From positions 1-64,000 of IMG/VR virus record IMGVR_UViG_3300037258_000279: a stretch of DNA of 64,000 bases; one strand, written 5' to 3'. A program made the position numbers and the translations under genes. Numbering within the stretch: position 1 is the first letter of the stretch; each line of letters begins with the position of its first letter. Positions 7,914 through 16,242 of the stretch are shown piece after piece. The stretch is from a virus. Below the pieces are notes generated by a model. That model saw only the letters and a list, made by a program, of their open reading frames with translations. It did not search any database and was not told the DNA's origin.

Positions 7914-8300
7914 ATGAAGCTCCCGCTCCCCCAACAGCCCGAGACGGCGCCGGCCGATCTCGATCTGCACCGCGCGCGCCGCGCCATCGAGCAGCGCCTG
8001 GGCCTGCCACGGGATCAGTACGGCATCCCTGGGCTCTTGATCCAAGCTGCCTTGGCGAACTGGCAAATCGGGGGCTATTTGCAGACGCGCACCCTCTCAA
8101 ACCGGGCAGAAATCGTGTCGGATTTCATTATGGTTTCGCAGTTTCTCACCAGCAGCCAAGCCCATGAAAGGCTTGAGAATTTCATTGCGCGCGCGCGTCT
8201 CTCCCAAATCGACCCGGACGAATCGGCATCGAATTTAGACGCAAATATGCGTCCCGTGCATCAAGCCGACCCGAAAAAGCGCGCTGGCGGACCGGATTAA
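7914..8300 (+). CDS. Hypothetical protein (128 aa)
   Basis: The start is set at 7914 (MKLPLPQQPE) because an AAGGA sequence lies just upstream; the longer frame from 7866 begins inside the previous gene. The middle (GIPGLLIQAALANWQIGGYLQ) is fairly hydrophobic but probably a buried helix. The C-terminus is charged. No domain recognised. A hairpin terminator follows directly after the stop. Confidence 0.6.
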   Translation: MKLPLPQQPETAPADLDLHRARRAIEQRLGLPRDQYGIPGLLIQAALANWQIGGYLQTRTLSNRAEIVSDFIMVSQFLTSSQAHERLENFIARARLSQIDPDESASNLDANMRPVHQADPKKRAGGPD

Positions 8301-8301
8301 C

Positions 8302-8322
8302 GCCGGAAAATACCGGCTTTTA
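8302..8322 (+). terminator. Rho-independent terminator candidate
   Basis: GCCGG at 8302-8306 pairs with CCGGC at 8313-8317 around a six-base A-rich loop, followed by TTTTAT. It starts immediately after the stop codon of the upstream gene. The stem is short, so some read-through into the next genes is likely. Confidence 0.5.
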
Positions 8323-8524
8323 TCCTTCAGGATCGGCGGCGCGCGGCCCCACACCAGGGGACAAACCCCCAACCGAATACCCGGCCCCAGAGAAACCCCG
8401 CGCCGCGTCTCAGACCTAATCCACGTAACTTTTATCCAACAATACCCTTGCGGTAATCATCCGACGCGCTTATCTTGTGGATGATAGACCCGGAATCCTT
8501 CCGGGAATAGGCAGGGGATTATCC

Positions 8525-8803
8525 ATGTTCGACCACAACAAACAGTTTGTTATCTTCAGGGAAAAGCTCGAAACCGCAGGCGTCACCATGCGAGTCCTGT
8601 GGACTGCCAAGCGCGGCATTACGGGGAAAACCCCAGACATCGCCTTTGTCTCATTCGTGGGAAATGAGTCTCCCCCTCACGTTAGCACCGCCGTTATCAT
8701 CGACTACGGCGAGCGCGATGGCTTTGGGCTATTCGTGAACGAGACGAGTCACACTATAGACGACTCGGTTTCGGCCATCGTCGGAAAGCAAAACCGCCAA
8801 TAA
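8525..8803 (+). CDS. Hypothetical protein (92 aa)
   Basis: The start at 8525 (MFDHNKQFVIFREK) has AGGGGA 7 bases upstream. The frame could start at 8477, but that would run through a CCCGGA/TCCGGG hairpin at 8489-8505 in the leader. The product looks like a small alpha/beta domain. No family recognised. The leader hairpin may affect ribosome access. Confidence 0.6.
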   Translation: MFDHNKQFVIFREKLETAGVTMRVLWTAKRGITGKTPDIAFVSFVGNESPPHVSTAVIIDYGERDGFGLFVNETSHTIDDSVSAIVGKQNRQ

Positions 8804-8860
8804 CCTCCCTTTTCGACGCGTTTCCCCGCTAGACCCACAAACCCGGAAAACGAGGAAAAC

Positions 8861-9121
8861 ATGACCCTTAACCAAGCCAAGCATCAACTCCGTGCGCTCG
8901 GGATTACCCTGCGCTCCATGCCGGAATATGGCGAATACCGGGTGAACTTCGCCAACGGCAACGAGGCAACCGCCTGTTACGAAACCGATCTGCAAGCCGC
9001 CGTGGATACCGGCATTGCCATGTCGAAGGAAGCTCACCCCGCCGATCTGCGCAGCACCTACGGCGAAGACATGCGGCGCGGCGAACTATCCGACGATCTC
9101 GGGGAAAGCCCGGATTACTGA
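8861..9121 (+). CDS. Small conserved hypothetical protein (86 aa)
   Basis: Starts MTLNQAKHQLRALGITLR with GAGG upstream of the ATG. The pattern (short amphipathic helix, GEYRVNF strand, ATACYETDLQAAVDTG) looks like a compact alpha/beta fold that I have seen in other proteobacterial and phage proteins as an uncharacterised protein. It is followed by a short spacer and another small gene. Function unknown. Confidence 0.65.
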   Translation: MTLNQAKHQLRALGITLRSMPEYGEYRVNFANGNEATACYETDLQAAVDTGIAMSKEAHPADLRSTYGEDMRRGELSDDLGESPDY

Positions 9122-9227
9122 ACTCTCATTAAACAACGTCCCTTCCGGCCCGTGTGCGTGATCGCAGCGGGCTTGAAGGCGTAGGGAAGCCATCTTGGCG
9201 CGACCCACAAAACACGGAGAACCCACC

Positions 9228-9416
9228 ATGCAGATGACCTACGAGAACGGCGAAATCGTAATCCGCATCCCCGCGAACGACGACGCGATCTTGAACGCGC
9301 CACTGTCCAAGTCCGGAAAGTCGCACATGATCGGCTCGACCAACAACGTCTTCGCCAAGGTCGCGGGGGCGCCCGAAGGGATCAGCGTCAAATTGTTCGC
9401 CATCGCCAAGGCGTAA
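9228..9416 (+). CDS. Small hypothetical protein (62 aa)
   Basis: I choose ATG at 9228 (MQMTYENGEIVIRIP) because GGAGAA lies just upstream; an in-frame ATG at 9195 is less well placed. The product is a short beta-rich protein with a basic middle (SKSGKSHM). No family recognised. It is one of several small accessory genes with a separate ribosome-binding site in this part of the genome. Confidence 0.55.
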   Translation: MQMTYENGEIVIRIPANDDAILNAPLSKSGKSHMIGSTNNVFAKVAGAPEGISVKLFAIAKA

Positions 9417-9489
9417 GGACGAAACGCGGGGCGCCCCATACCCCGCGTATGCCGACCAGGTCGGCACTGACGAGTCCACGGAGGATTGC

Positions 9490-10617
9490 ATGGCAAAGTT
9501 CAAAGTAGGTGATCCCGTCTTTTATCGCGGTGCCTGGGGAACCGAAGCCCCGCGCGCTTGCCTCATCACCGGCATCGGCGAGAAGAACGGCCGGGTGGTC
9601 TACGACAACGATCTGCCGCATTGGGGCTACGAGGATCAGTACGCGGCCGCCCTGGGTGTCGATCTCATCACCGCCGGCATGATTAGCGCCGCCGTCGCGA
9701 CGCCCGACCTTGATGACGCGCTCGCGCCGCTCATGGCAAAAGCCAGGATCGAGGCTGGCGACTGCGCAGCCCAAGTATTTGACGATTCTTGGCCATTACT
9801 GAGCCGCGCCGCGCGTGTGAGAGCAGTAGTGGCGTGGCTCGAGTCGGAACACTCGCAACAGCGAGAGGCGTTCAACCGCGTCGAGGGCGTCGCGGTCACG
9901 CCGGAGAAACCGACGACCGCGCCGCCCGCCATCGAAGCGACCCCGCTCGACCGGCTGCTGTACGAATCGTCCGTGCTGCGGGCCGTTCTGCGCGCCCTTT
10001 TCGAATATGTCAACGCGAATAGCGAGCGCATCGTTAACGCGACCGGGGAATTGCCGACGCACAACGCTTTGCTGGACGACGCCAAGGCCGCGCTGGACGA
10101 AGCCTCGAAAGACGCAACCGTTGTCGAACACCCGCTTGCCAAGCTCGCGCGCAACATGGCCGACCGGATGCGCGAGATTGATTCGCTGAAGGACCGCTAC
10201 GGCGAAGCTCTGCCGCCGACAGGCGAAACCTACAACTCGCTTTGGGATGCGATCCTCGACGAGTTCAAGGCCGCTGGCGTCGATCTGGTCCCGATGCTCG
10301 AAGGTGCGAGCGAGACGATCCCCGCGCCGAAAGGCGAATATACGGCACTCGGGGTGCTGCGCGAGATTTACGGTTGGTGGAGACGCCATCGCGACGAGAA
10401 CATGCCCACGCAGATCGAGTACATGGCGGCGCAGGTGCTTGGTGAGACGCCATTGGCCGATCTGTTGCATCCATTCACCGTGTCGCTGCACGAGGACAAG
10501 GGCGACAAACACACGATCATCTTCGAGTGCCAAGCGGAGGATGCTGACCACGCCGCAGAGCAAGCGATGGACGCCTACCCGCGCGGCGAAGTCCTGAACT
10601 GCACCAAAACGGACTGA
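9490..10617 (+). CDS. Hypothetical protein (375 aa)
   Basis: Residues 1-60 look like a small beta-barrel-type domain (KVGDPVFYRGAWG, ACLITGIGEKNGRVVYDN). The rest is mostly helical and acidic, with several Ala/Asp-rich stretches. The C-terminus (IIFECQAEDADHAAEQA) looks like a separate alpha/beta unit. No enzyme motif is visible. It is a full-length frame with its own GGAG site just upstream. Confidence 0.65.
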   Translation: MAKFKVGDPVFYRGAWGTEAPRACLITGIGEKNGRVVYDNDLPHWGYEDQYAAALGVDLITAGMISAAVATPDLDDALAPLMAKARIEAGDCAAQVFDDSWPLLSRAARVRAVVAWLESEHSQQREAFNRVEGVAVTPEKPTTAPPAIEATPLDRLLYESSVLRAVLRALFEYVNANSERIVNATGELPTHNALLDDAKAALDEASKDATVVEHPLAKLARNMADRMREIDSLKDRYGEALPPTGETYNSLWDAILDEFKAAGVDLVPMLEGASETIPAPKGEYTALGVLREIYGWWRRHRDENMPTQIEYMAAQVLGETPLADLLHPFTVSLHEDKGDKHTIIFECQAEDADHAAEQAMDAYPRGEVLNCTKTD

Positions 10618-10701
10618 ATTTCACCACCGTGGCGCGGGCCTCGAAAACCCCGCGCCATCATGGTGCAATTCCCGGCACCTTTTTAACCGATGGAGCAAAG
10701 C

Positions 10702-11115
10702 ATGAGCCTCGTGAAACTGAAAAATAGCCTCGCTCGGTTGTTGGCGTCCAAGGTCGGCACCGATCTTCCCCACGGCACCACATTCGACACTGAACTGCGC
10801 CAAGGCCGACTCTCGGTCTACATCGCCTGTCCCGCGTTCGACCTGTTGAAGCCCGGCAAGCTCACACTCACCGATCACGGCTACCAAACCTGTATCGCCA
10901 TTTTCAGAACCGGCGAGGACAGCGACTATACCCACGATGCCGAAGCCATTAAGGCCAAGGTGCAAGAACTGTGTGCGGGATTCCTCACGAGCGAAGGTGC
11001 TACCGGCAAAGTCTATGTCGGCTTCGCGTCGTCGTGGATCGCCGCCCAAGCCCGCCGGATGCGCCAGGAAGCACAAGCCAGCGCCGCCCCTGCCGAACAT
11101 ACCGCCGCCGCCTGA
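10702..11115 (+). CDS. Hypothetical protein (137 aa)
   Basis: Start at 10702 (MSLVKLKNSLARLL) preceded by GGAG; the frame is also open from 10690. The protein has a helical start, a beta-rich middle (RLSVYIACPAF, KLTLTDHGYQTCIAIF) and a helical Ala-rich end. No family recognised. It sits in a run of small rightward genes. Confidence 0.6.
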   Translation: MSLVKLKNSLARLLASKVGTDLPHGTTFDTELRQGRLSVYIACPAFDLLKPGKLTLTDHGYQTCIAIFRTGEDSDYTHDAEAIKAKVQELCAGFLTSEGATGKVYVGFASSWIAAQARRMRQEAQASAAPAEHTAAA

Positions 11116-11175
11116 TGCAGCGTGTAGCGGCTCCGCAGCGGGCCGCTATGCCGTGCAAACAGGAGCGGAAGCCAA

Positions 11176-11376
11176 ATGTCGAAATATTTGCGACCTATCG
11201 AAGATGCTAAGTGGACTGTGGTTCATCACGACTCGCGCCTTTGGGAGGCCGACGGGACGGGCATTTACGGGCCCTTCGACAAACGCGATCAAGCCTATCA
11301 CTTCATAGATGCTGAGGCTGAACGACTCGCTGTGTCGCGGTTGTTTTTCGCCGTCCTTCCAATCTGGACCCCATGA
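11176..11376 (+). CDS. Small hypothetical protein (66 aa)
   Basis: Begins MSKYLRPIEDAKWTVVHHD with AGGAG about 10 bases upstream. The composition is that of a small alpha/beta protein (IYGPFDKRDQAYHFIDAEAE). Its stop overlaps the next start as ATGA at 11373-11376, so the two are coupled. Function unknown. Confidence 0.6.
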   Translation: MSKYLRPIEDAKWTVVHHDSRLWEADGTGIYGPFDKRDQAYHFIDAEAERLAVSRLFFAVLPIWTP

Positions 11377-11594
11377 CGTACACCCGAAGGATCGGACGAA
11401 TGGCACGACAGCTTCCACGGCTGATCTATTCGGACGCTGACTTGCCGCCCGCCGCCAAAACCGAGATCGACGCGCGCATCATCGCGCGCCGCCTCATCAA
11501 GATCGCGCGCGCGATCCAGCGGCGTTCCCCCGAAACCCGCTCGGCAGTGCTGATCCGCGCGGCGGACGACTATTACGAACATGGAGGTGCCTGA
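11373..11594 (+). CDS. Small basic helical protein (73 aa)
   Basis: Highly basic and helical (IIARRLIKIARAIQRRS), with an acidic C-terminus. It could bind nucleic acid or a membrane surface. It is coupled to the upstream gene by ATGA and followed two bases later by a small membrane-protein gene. No family recognised. Confidence 0.55.
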   Translation: MTYTRRIGRMARQLPRLIYSDADLPPAAKTEIDARIIARRLIKIARAIQRRSPETRSAVLIRAADDYYEHGGA

Positions 11595-11595
11595 T

Positions 11596-11721
11596 ATGGA
11601 CATGAGTTTTCTATGGCCTATCGCCGCCGTCGTTCTCGCCTTCGTCATCATTCTTGGCTTGGCCGGAGCGGTGTTGGCCGTCTATGCGGTCGTAACTGGT
11701 GTGCCGATTCTTGACGAGTAA
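11596..11721 (+). CDS. 41-aa single-pass membrane peptide
   Basis: The frame starts at ATG 11596 and ends with TAA at 11719-11721. Nearly the whole product (LWPIAAVVLAFVIILGLAG and on) is hydrophobic, consistent with one membrane helix. It fits exactly between its neighbours. Small phage membrane peptides of this kind can be holins, antiholins or regulators of host membrane proteins; no choice can be made here. Confidence 0.5.
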   Translation: MDMSFLWPIAAVVLAFVIILGLAGAVLAVYAVVTGVPILDE

Positions 11722-11790
11722 CCCCCTCGGCACACTGTTCGCCGACGCGCTCAAACGCTTCACCGGAAACCACAAGGAAAGTCATCGCCA

Positions 11791-12795
11791 ATGAAACCTT
11801 CGCAAATCGCCCTCGCCCTCGAAGCCTGCATCGAGGCAGATGTTCCGGCCTTGGTGAAAGGGCCTCCGGGCATTGGAAAAACATACCTCGTGCGGGAACT
11901 TGCCGCGCGTCTCAACCGGCCTTTCGTACATCTGTTTGCTGCGACCCTGGACCCCGTCGATCTGATCGGCGTCCCCTATGTCGATCGGCCCATGATCGAT
12001 GGCATCGCTGGCAATCCCGTGACGCGGTGGGCGGCGCCGGGCCTCTTGCCGCAAGAACCAAACCATATCATTCTCATCGACGAGATCGCGGCGGCCGAGC
12101 CCGCACTTCAAAAGGCGTTATTCTCCCTGATCCAGTTCGGCATGGCCGGCGATTACCGCGCACCCGAGAACACGAGTTTTATCGGGTGTGGCAATAACGA
12201 CACCGACCGCGCCGGCGTCACGCGCATGCTGACGCCCCTCAAATCGCGCCTCGTCCACCTCGACATGGAGGTCGATCACGGCGATTGGATCAAGTGGGCG
12301 CTGGCCAACGACATCCCGACCGAGATCATCGGATTCTTGAACTTCAAGCCCGGGCTCCTGCACCACTTCGATCCCAACGCTACGACGTTTCCTTGCCCGC
12401 GCACTTGGGAATTCGCCGGGCGCCTGGTGCGGAAGGGCATGCCGTCCGGCGTGCTGGAGTTGGCTATCCTCTCCGGCACCGTCGGCCAGGGCGCGGCCAT
12501 CGAGCTGACAGCGTTTCTCAAGATTTACCGCGAGTTGCCGAACGTCGACGCGATTCTGCTTAGCCCCGGCAAAGCGGAGGTGCCGAAAGACCCGACCGTG
12601 CTCTATGCCCTGTCGGCCGCACTCGCGCACCGAGCCACCCCGGCTAATTTCGAGAGCGTCGTGACCTACACCGACCGGCTGCCCAAGGAATTCGCGGTCT
12701 TGGCGACCACAATGGCAATTCGCCGCGACAACAAAATCCCGATGACGCGCGCCTTCTCGCAATGGGCCGCGAACAACCAGGACGTTCTTGCCTAG
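11791..12795 (+). CDS. MoxR-type AAA+ ATPase
   Basis: 334 residues. Walker A GPPGIGKT at 24-31, Walker B IILIDE at 93-98, sensor-1-like GCGNNDTD near 129, and the typical segment between them (DLIGVPYV, RWAAPGLLPQ). The family couples ATP hydrolysis to remodelling of a partner, usually one with a VWA domain. Here the expected partners follow: a DUF3150-like protein at 12825 and a VWA protein at 14894. The pair is common in large phages, where the target is unknown. A distant likeness to cobaltochelatase CobS is possible, but the sequence fits MoxR/CbbQ better. Confidence 0.9.
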   Translation: MKPSQIALALEACIEADVPALVKGPPGIGKTYLVRELAARLNRPFVHLFAATLDPVDLIGVPYVDRPMIDGIAGNPVTRWAAPGLLPQEPNHIILIDEIAAAEPALQKALFSLIQFGMAGDYRAPENTSFIGCGNNDTDRAGVTRMLTPLKSRLVHLDMEVDHGDWIKWALANDIPTEIIGFLNFKPGLLHHFDPNATTFPCPRTWEFAGRLVRKGMPSGVLELAILSGTVGQGAAIELTAFLKIYRELPNVDAILLSPGKAEVPKDPTVLYALSAALAHRATPANFESVVTYTDRLPKEFAVLATTMAIRRDNKIPMTRAFSQWAANNQDVLA

Positions 12796-12824
12796 ATTCC
12801 TATCAAATAAGGAGACAGAAACCC

Positions 12825-13721
12825 ATGCCCGATGTCACCGAACGCGCGATGCTGGCGCGCCTCACGATCCACCAGTGGCAGGCCCGGAAGCACGACCGGA
12901 AGGCAACTCAGGCCGTCGCGGACGCCAACGCCGCGCGCTACGAGGCAGGCCGCTACATGAAGCGGCTCGTCGCCAAGGAATCGCTCGTCAAGATTGGTGC
13001 CGCCGCCGGCGAGCTGCGGCGGTATTTCACCGAGAACACGTTACCTTGGTTGGATGAGGGGCAGCGCATTCTACCGTCGCCGGAGTATTTGCGCGTGGCC
13101 CAGGGCGTCCGCGAGCGCCGCGTGCCGTTCGATAGCGAGGTGCGCGCCTTCATCGACGCCTATCCCGCGCTGCGCGACGCGGCGCCCTTGATGCTCGGCA
13201 ATATGTTTCATGAGGCGGACTATCCGGCCTTCGACGAAATCATGGCCAAGTTCGGCGTCGAATTCCGCGTGGCCCCCGTGCCGTTGGGCAAGGACTTCCG
13301 CGTCGGGCTCGACCAGGACTTGGAGCAAGAACTTCGCGCCCAGGTCACGCAGGACACGACCAACGCGCTCGCCGAGGCCCATCGCTCCCTGTGGCTGCGC
13401 GTCCACGAGACAGTCATCAACACCGTCAACCGGCTCAAAGCCTACGAGGTGGATGCGGACGGTAAGGTGATTCACACCTTCCGCGATTCGGCGATCGGCA
13501 ATTTGCGGGAGCTGGTGGACTTGCTCCCCCGGCTCAATATCGCGGGCGACACCGACCTTGATCGCATGTGCCAGCGGCTCCGGCAGGAGCTTTGCCAGCT
13601 TGAGCCGGAAACCCTGCGCGACAGCGAAGCCGCGCGCCAGGGCGCTATCGAGGCCGGCGGGCGCGTTCTTGCCGACATGGCTTGGCTGATCGGCCCGGCA
13701 CGTACCCAGGAGGCCGCGTGA
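12825..13721 (+). CDS. DUF3150-like protein
   Basis: 298 residues; start at 12825 (MPDVTERAML) with AAGGAG upstream, in place of a longer frame at 12762 that overlaps the ATPase gene. The opening LTIHQWQARKHDRKATQAV, then AGRYMKRLVAKE and TENTLPWLDEGQRILP fits the DUF3150 family, which is regularly encoded next to MoxR ATPases and VWA proteins. Largely helical. It is probably a third component of that complex, and its role is unknown. Confidence 0.65.
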   Translation: MPDVTERAMLARLTIHQWQARKHDRKATQAVADANAARYEAGRYMKRLVAKESLVKIGAAAGELRRYFTENTLPWLDEGQRILPSPEYLRVAQGVRERRVPFDSEVRAFIDAYPALRDAAPLMLGNMFHEADYPAFDEIMAKFGVEFRVAPVPLGKDFRVGLDQDLEQELRAQVTQDTTNALAEAHRSLWLRVHETVINTVNRLKAYEVDADGKVIHTFRDSAIGNLRELVDLLPRLNIAGDTDLDRMCQRLRQELCQLEPETLRDSEAARQGAIEAGGRVLADMAWLIGPARTQEAA

Positions 13722-13915
13722 TGAAGCTCTTGGAAGGGCGACTTCTCATTGCCACGGCTCCAAAGGACGGCACACCGCGCTGCGATGACCGTAGCGTGAT
13801 CGGTGAGCCAGGACACAAAGAGAATCCCTATATTGGTTTTGGCGTAATTTTTTCACTGTTTGTTGTGGGAGGATTGATCTTCTGGCGCGCTAATCGATGG
13901 GTTAACCGGCAATGA
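13721..13915 (+). CDS. Small membrane protein (64 aa)
   Basis: ATG at 13721 overlaps the stop of the DUF3150-like gene. The product has one hydrophobic helix in its second half (GFGVIFSLFVVGGLIFWRA), short basic ends and a polar N-terminal part. Coupled to the MoxR module by position. Function unknown. Confidence 0.55.
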   Translation: MKLLEGRLLIATAPKDGTPRCDDRSVIGEPGHKENPYIGFGVIFSLFVVGGLIFWRANRWVNRQ

Positions 13916-13920
13916 CCATC

Positions 13921-14220
13921 TCAGCACCCCTTCATCGCCTCGCCGAAGATGTCATCAACGTTCCGGTTGTTATACCGGAACTGAAATTCCGCCACGTAGA
14001 GCGGCATATATTTTCGGCTCATCTTGTGGAACGTGCCGACCGTGCCGCGCTTGAAGATCGACCAGAAGCCTTCAATCGTGTTGGTGTGAACCGCGCCGAC
14101 AACATACTGCCCGGCGGCGTGATTGATTGTTTCGTGCTGCGGAAATTCTTTGTTCAAATGCTTGTAGCCAACCCAAGGAATGGCAGGCGTACCCGCTCCG
14201 ATGGACGATTGGACCGCCAA
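13921..14220 (-). pseudogene. IS1595 (ISXO2-like) transposase C-terminal fragment
   Basis: 99 residues on the opposite strand to the surrounding genes. VHTNTIEGFWSIFKRGTVG, then a segment ending RYNNRN is the DDE-catalytic C-terminal part of the ISXO2-like transposase domain: the HTNTIEGF..S.FKRG motif carries the last catalytic Glu. The N-terminal half with the zinc ribbon and the first catalytic Asp is missing, so the gene is a remnant and not active. It lies between the DUF3150-like and VWA module genes, which suggests an old insertion within the operon. Confidence 0.75.
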
Positions 14221-14295
14221 AGTTTATTCCCGACCCCACGCATTGGGAGCCAATCAAAGAACGCGCGTAACTTTTATCTTGAAATAGCTTTACAG

Positions 14296-14338
14296 CGGCG
14301 CATCGGGTTCTTATATTTTCCCCTGGTGCGCCGTTTTT
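14296..14338 (+). terminator. Strong Rho-independent terminator
   Basis: CGGCGCATCGGG at 14296-14307 pairs with CCTGGTGCGCCG at 14322-14333 (12 pairs, two of them G-U), around an AT-rich loop, and is followed by TTTTTG. It would stop rightward transcription before the gene at 14457, so the VWA part of the module would need its own promoter or anti-termination. Confidence 0.7.
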
Positions 14339-14456
14339 GCACCCGGAATCCCTCGGCATCCCCCTGCCCCGGAGGTTCCGCGTTTCCGACAGGCCGGCGC
14401 CGTTGCCCTCCGTGGCGGCGCCGGCCACTCTCGGGGGAGAAGGCAGGGGAGCCTCG

Positions 14457-14897
14457 ATGGACGATAAGCCGCTCACCACCGCCCGCGCTGTCGGCGAAGC
14501 TGTACTGGCACTCCCGAAGGAAAAGCCCGACGCACAAATGAGCCGGATCACGGCCTTGATCGCGGAAATAGAATCGCGCCCGGGCGGCTTTTCTTTTCGT
14601 TCTCAAGAAGCGCCGGCGCCAGAAGGTGTTAAAGCGATTCTCGACTGGTGCATCAAACACGAAATTCTGGTGACGGATGGGGCTGCACTGATCTCTGGCG
14701 CCGCCGGATCGTGCCTTCCTATCCTGGTACAAATGTGCGCCGCGCTCAAGGTGATGAGCGACCGCAAGGACCAGGCCGTCACCTTTCGCGATGTGATCGA
14801 GACGTTCATCGGCTTTCCGTCGCACAAAGATTTCCACGACCTGTGGGACCAGCGAATCGATGTCATCGCGCTCGCCGACCCGGAGGCATGGCGATGA
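14457..14897 (+). CDS. Hypothetical protein (146 aa)
   Basis: Start at 14457 (MDDKPLTTARAVGEAV) with AGGGGAG upstream; the open frame begins earlier at 14337 but that part is Pro/Arg-rich and lies over the terminator region. The product is mainly helical with two Cys-containing hydrophobic stretches (ALISGAAGSCLPILVQMCAA). Its stop overlaps the start of the VWA gene as ATGA, so it probably belongs to the MoxR/VWA module. No family recognised. Confidence 0.6.
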   Translation: MDDKPLTTARAVGEAVLALPKEKPDAQMSRITALIAEIESRPGGFSFRSQEAPAPEGVKAILDWCIKHEILVTDGAALISGAAGSCLPILVQMCAALKVMSDRKDQAVTFRDVIETFIGFPSHKDFHDLWDQRIDVIALADPEAWR

Positions 14898-16213
14898 ATA
14901 AGAGCGCTGTAGCGGCGCCGGACGCAGGCGCGTTCGCGATCTCCAAGGCGCGCAGCCAGTTGATCTTGCGCGCGCCATTTTTCGCGGTTCTGGTTCTGAA
15001 GCTCGATCCGAAACCCCATCGTGGCGTCGAGACATGCGCAACCGACGGTAATCGGCTTTGGTACAATCCAAAATGGGCCGCAGAGACTAGCCTCGACGAA
15101 CTCGTTGGCGTGCTGGCCCAGAAGGCCATGCGCGTCGCACTCGGGCATCCTTGGCGCCGGGGCGGCCGTGAGCAAGCCCTGTGGCAGCAAGCCGGCGACG
15201 CCGTGGTCAACCCGATCATCCGCGACAGCAAGTTCAAGTTGCCCGACAACGCGATCAACATGCCCGAATTCGAGGGCAAGTCCGCCGAGGAAGCCTACTC
15301 GGTTTTGTTGAAGCGCCAGCCGCCGCGGGACGAGAACGGCTCCCAGAAGCCGGAACAGGGCACGGGGCGCGGGCCCGGACAAAGCGGCGGTCAAAATCCG
15401 CCAAACCCGCAACAAGACGACGGAAGCAGCCCACCCCAAGAAGGACAAGGCGACGGACAAAGCGACGGGCCTCCGGGCGGCTTTGGCGGCGATTGTGGCG
15501 GCTGCGGCGAGATCCTCGACCAGCGCCACGAGGACGGTTCGGCGATGACCGAGTCTGAGCGCGACGAGGCCGAACAGGACTGGAAGGTCACGGCGATGCA
15601 GGCAGCGGCAATCGCTAAGTCCGCCGGCCAAATGCCCGGGAACCTTGAACGTCTGTTCGAGGAAGCCGAAAAGCCCAAGCTGGACTGGCGCTCGATGCTG
15701 CGCCGCTTCATGCAGGGCAAGAGACATGACGATTTCTCATGGCGCCGGCCTAACCGGCGCTTCATCGGTCGCGGTCTTTACCTGCCGTCGCGCGAGAACC
15801 CCGGCCCGGGCGAGATCGCCGTGGCGATCGACACGTCAGGCTCGATCAGTTCGCGCGAGCTGGCGGCGTTCTCGGCCGAGCTTAACGCCATCCTCGACGA
15901 GGTGAAGCCGAAACTGCTGCGCGTCATCTACTGCGACGCGGCGGTCAACGGCGTCGAGGAATACACGCCCGACGACTACCCGGTTAAGCTCAAGGCGATT
16001 GGTGGCGGCGGTACGTCGTTCAAGCCGGTATTCCAATGGCTCGCAAAGAATGAAGCCGCGCCGGAGGCCGTTATTTACCTTACCGACCTCGAAGGATACG
16101 GCGACGCCTTCGGGCCGGAATCTCCGTGGCCGACCTTGTGGATCACCACGGCGCGGGAAGAGGCACCATGGGGTGAAATCGCCCGGCTCGATCTCGAAAA
16201 GGTGGAGGCGTAA
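14894..16213 (+). CDS. VWA-domain protein, DUF2201-like, with degenerate metallopeptidase motif
   Basis: 439 residues; start chosen at 14894 for the ATGA overlap. Residues 60-130 resemble the DUF2201 putative metallopeptidase domain, but the segment LAQKAMRVALGHPWRR has QKAMR where the family normally has HExxH, so the metal site is probably lost. About 140-210 is a Gln/Gly/Pro-rich linker. The C-terminal third is a VWA domain with a MIDAS-type DTSGS (Asp near 312), a Thr loop in GGGGTSFKP (near 371-380) and TDLEG (near 397). Its natural partner is the MoxR ATPase at 11791. Likely a protein-assembly or ATPase-linked factor. Confidence 0.8.
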   Translation: MNKSAVAAPDAGAFAISKARSQLILRAPFFAVLVLKLDPKPHRGVETCATDGNRLWYNPKWAAETSLDELVGVLAQKAMRVALGHPWRRGGREQALWQQAGDAVVNPIIRDSKFKLPDNAINMPEFEGKSAEEAYSVLLKRQPPRDENGSQKPEQGTGRGPGQSGGQNPPNPQQDDGSSPPQEGQGDGQSDGPPGGFGGDCGGCGEILDQRHEDGSAMTESERDEAEQDWKVTAMQAAAIAKSAGQMPGNLERLFEEAEKPKLDWRSMLRRFMQGKRHDDFSWRRPNRRFIGRGLYLPSRENPGPGEIAVAIDTSGSISSRELAAFSAELNAILDEVKPKLLRVIYCDAAVNGVEEYTPDDYPVKLKAIGGGGTSFKPVFQWLAKNEAAPEAVIYLTDLEGYGDAFGPESPWPTLWITTAREEAPWGEIARLDLEKVEA

Positions 16214-16242
16214 GTGGCTGCCGCGCACCCCGAACAAACCAC

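Noticed and set aside
8424-14278. 13-base repeat CGTAACTTTTATC at 8424 and 14266 as a phage promoter
   Set aside because: A 13-mer repeat is expected by chance in a window of this size, and flanking bases do not match further.
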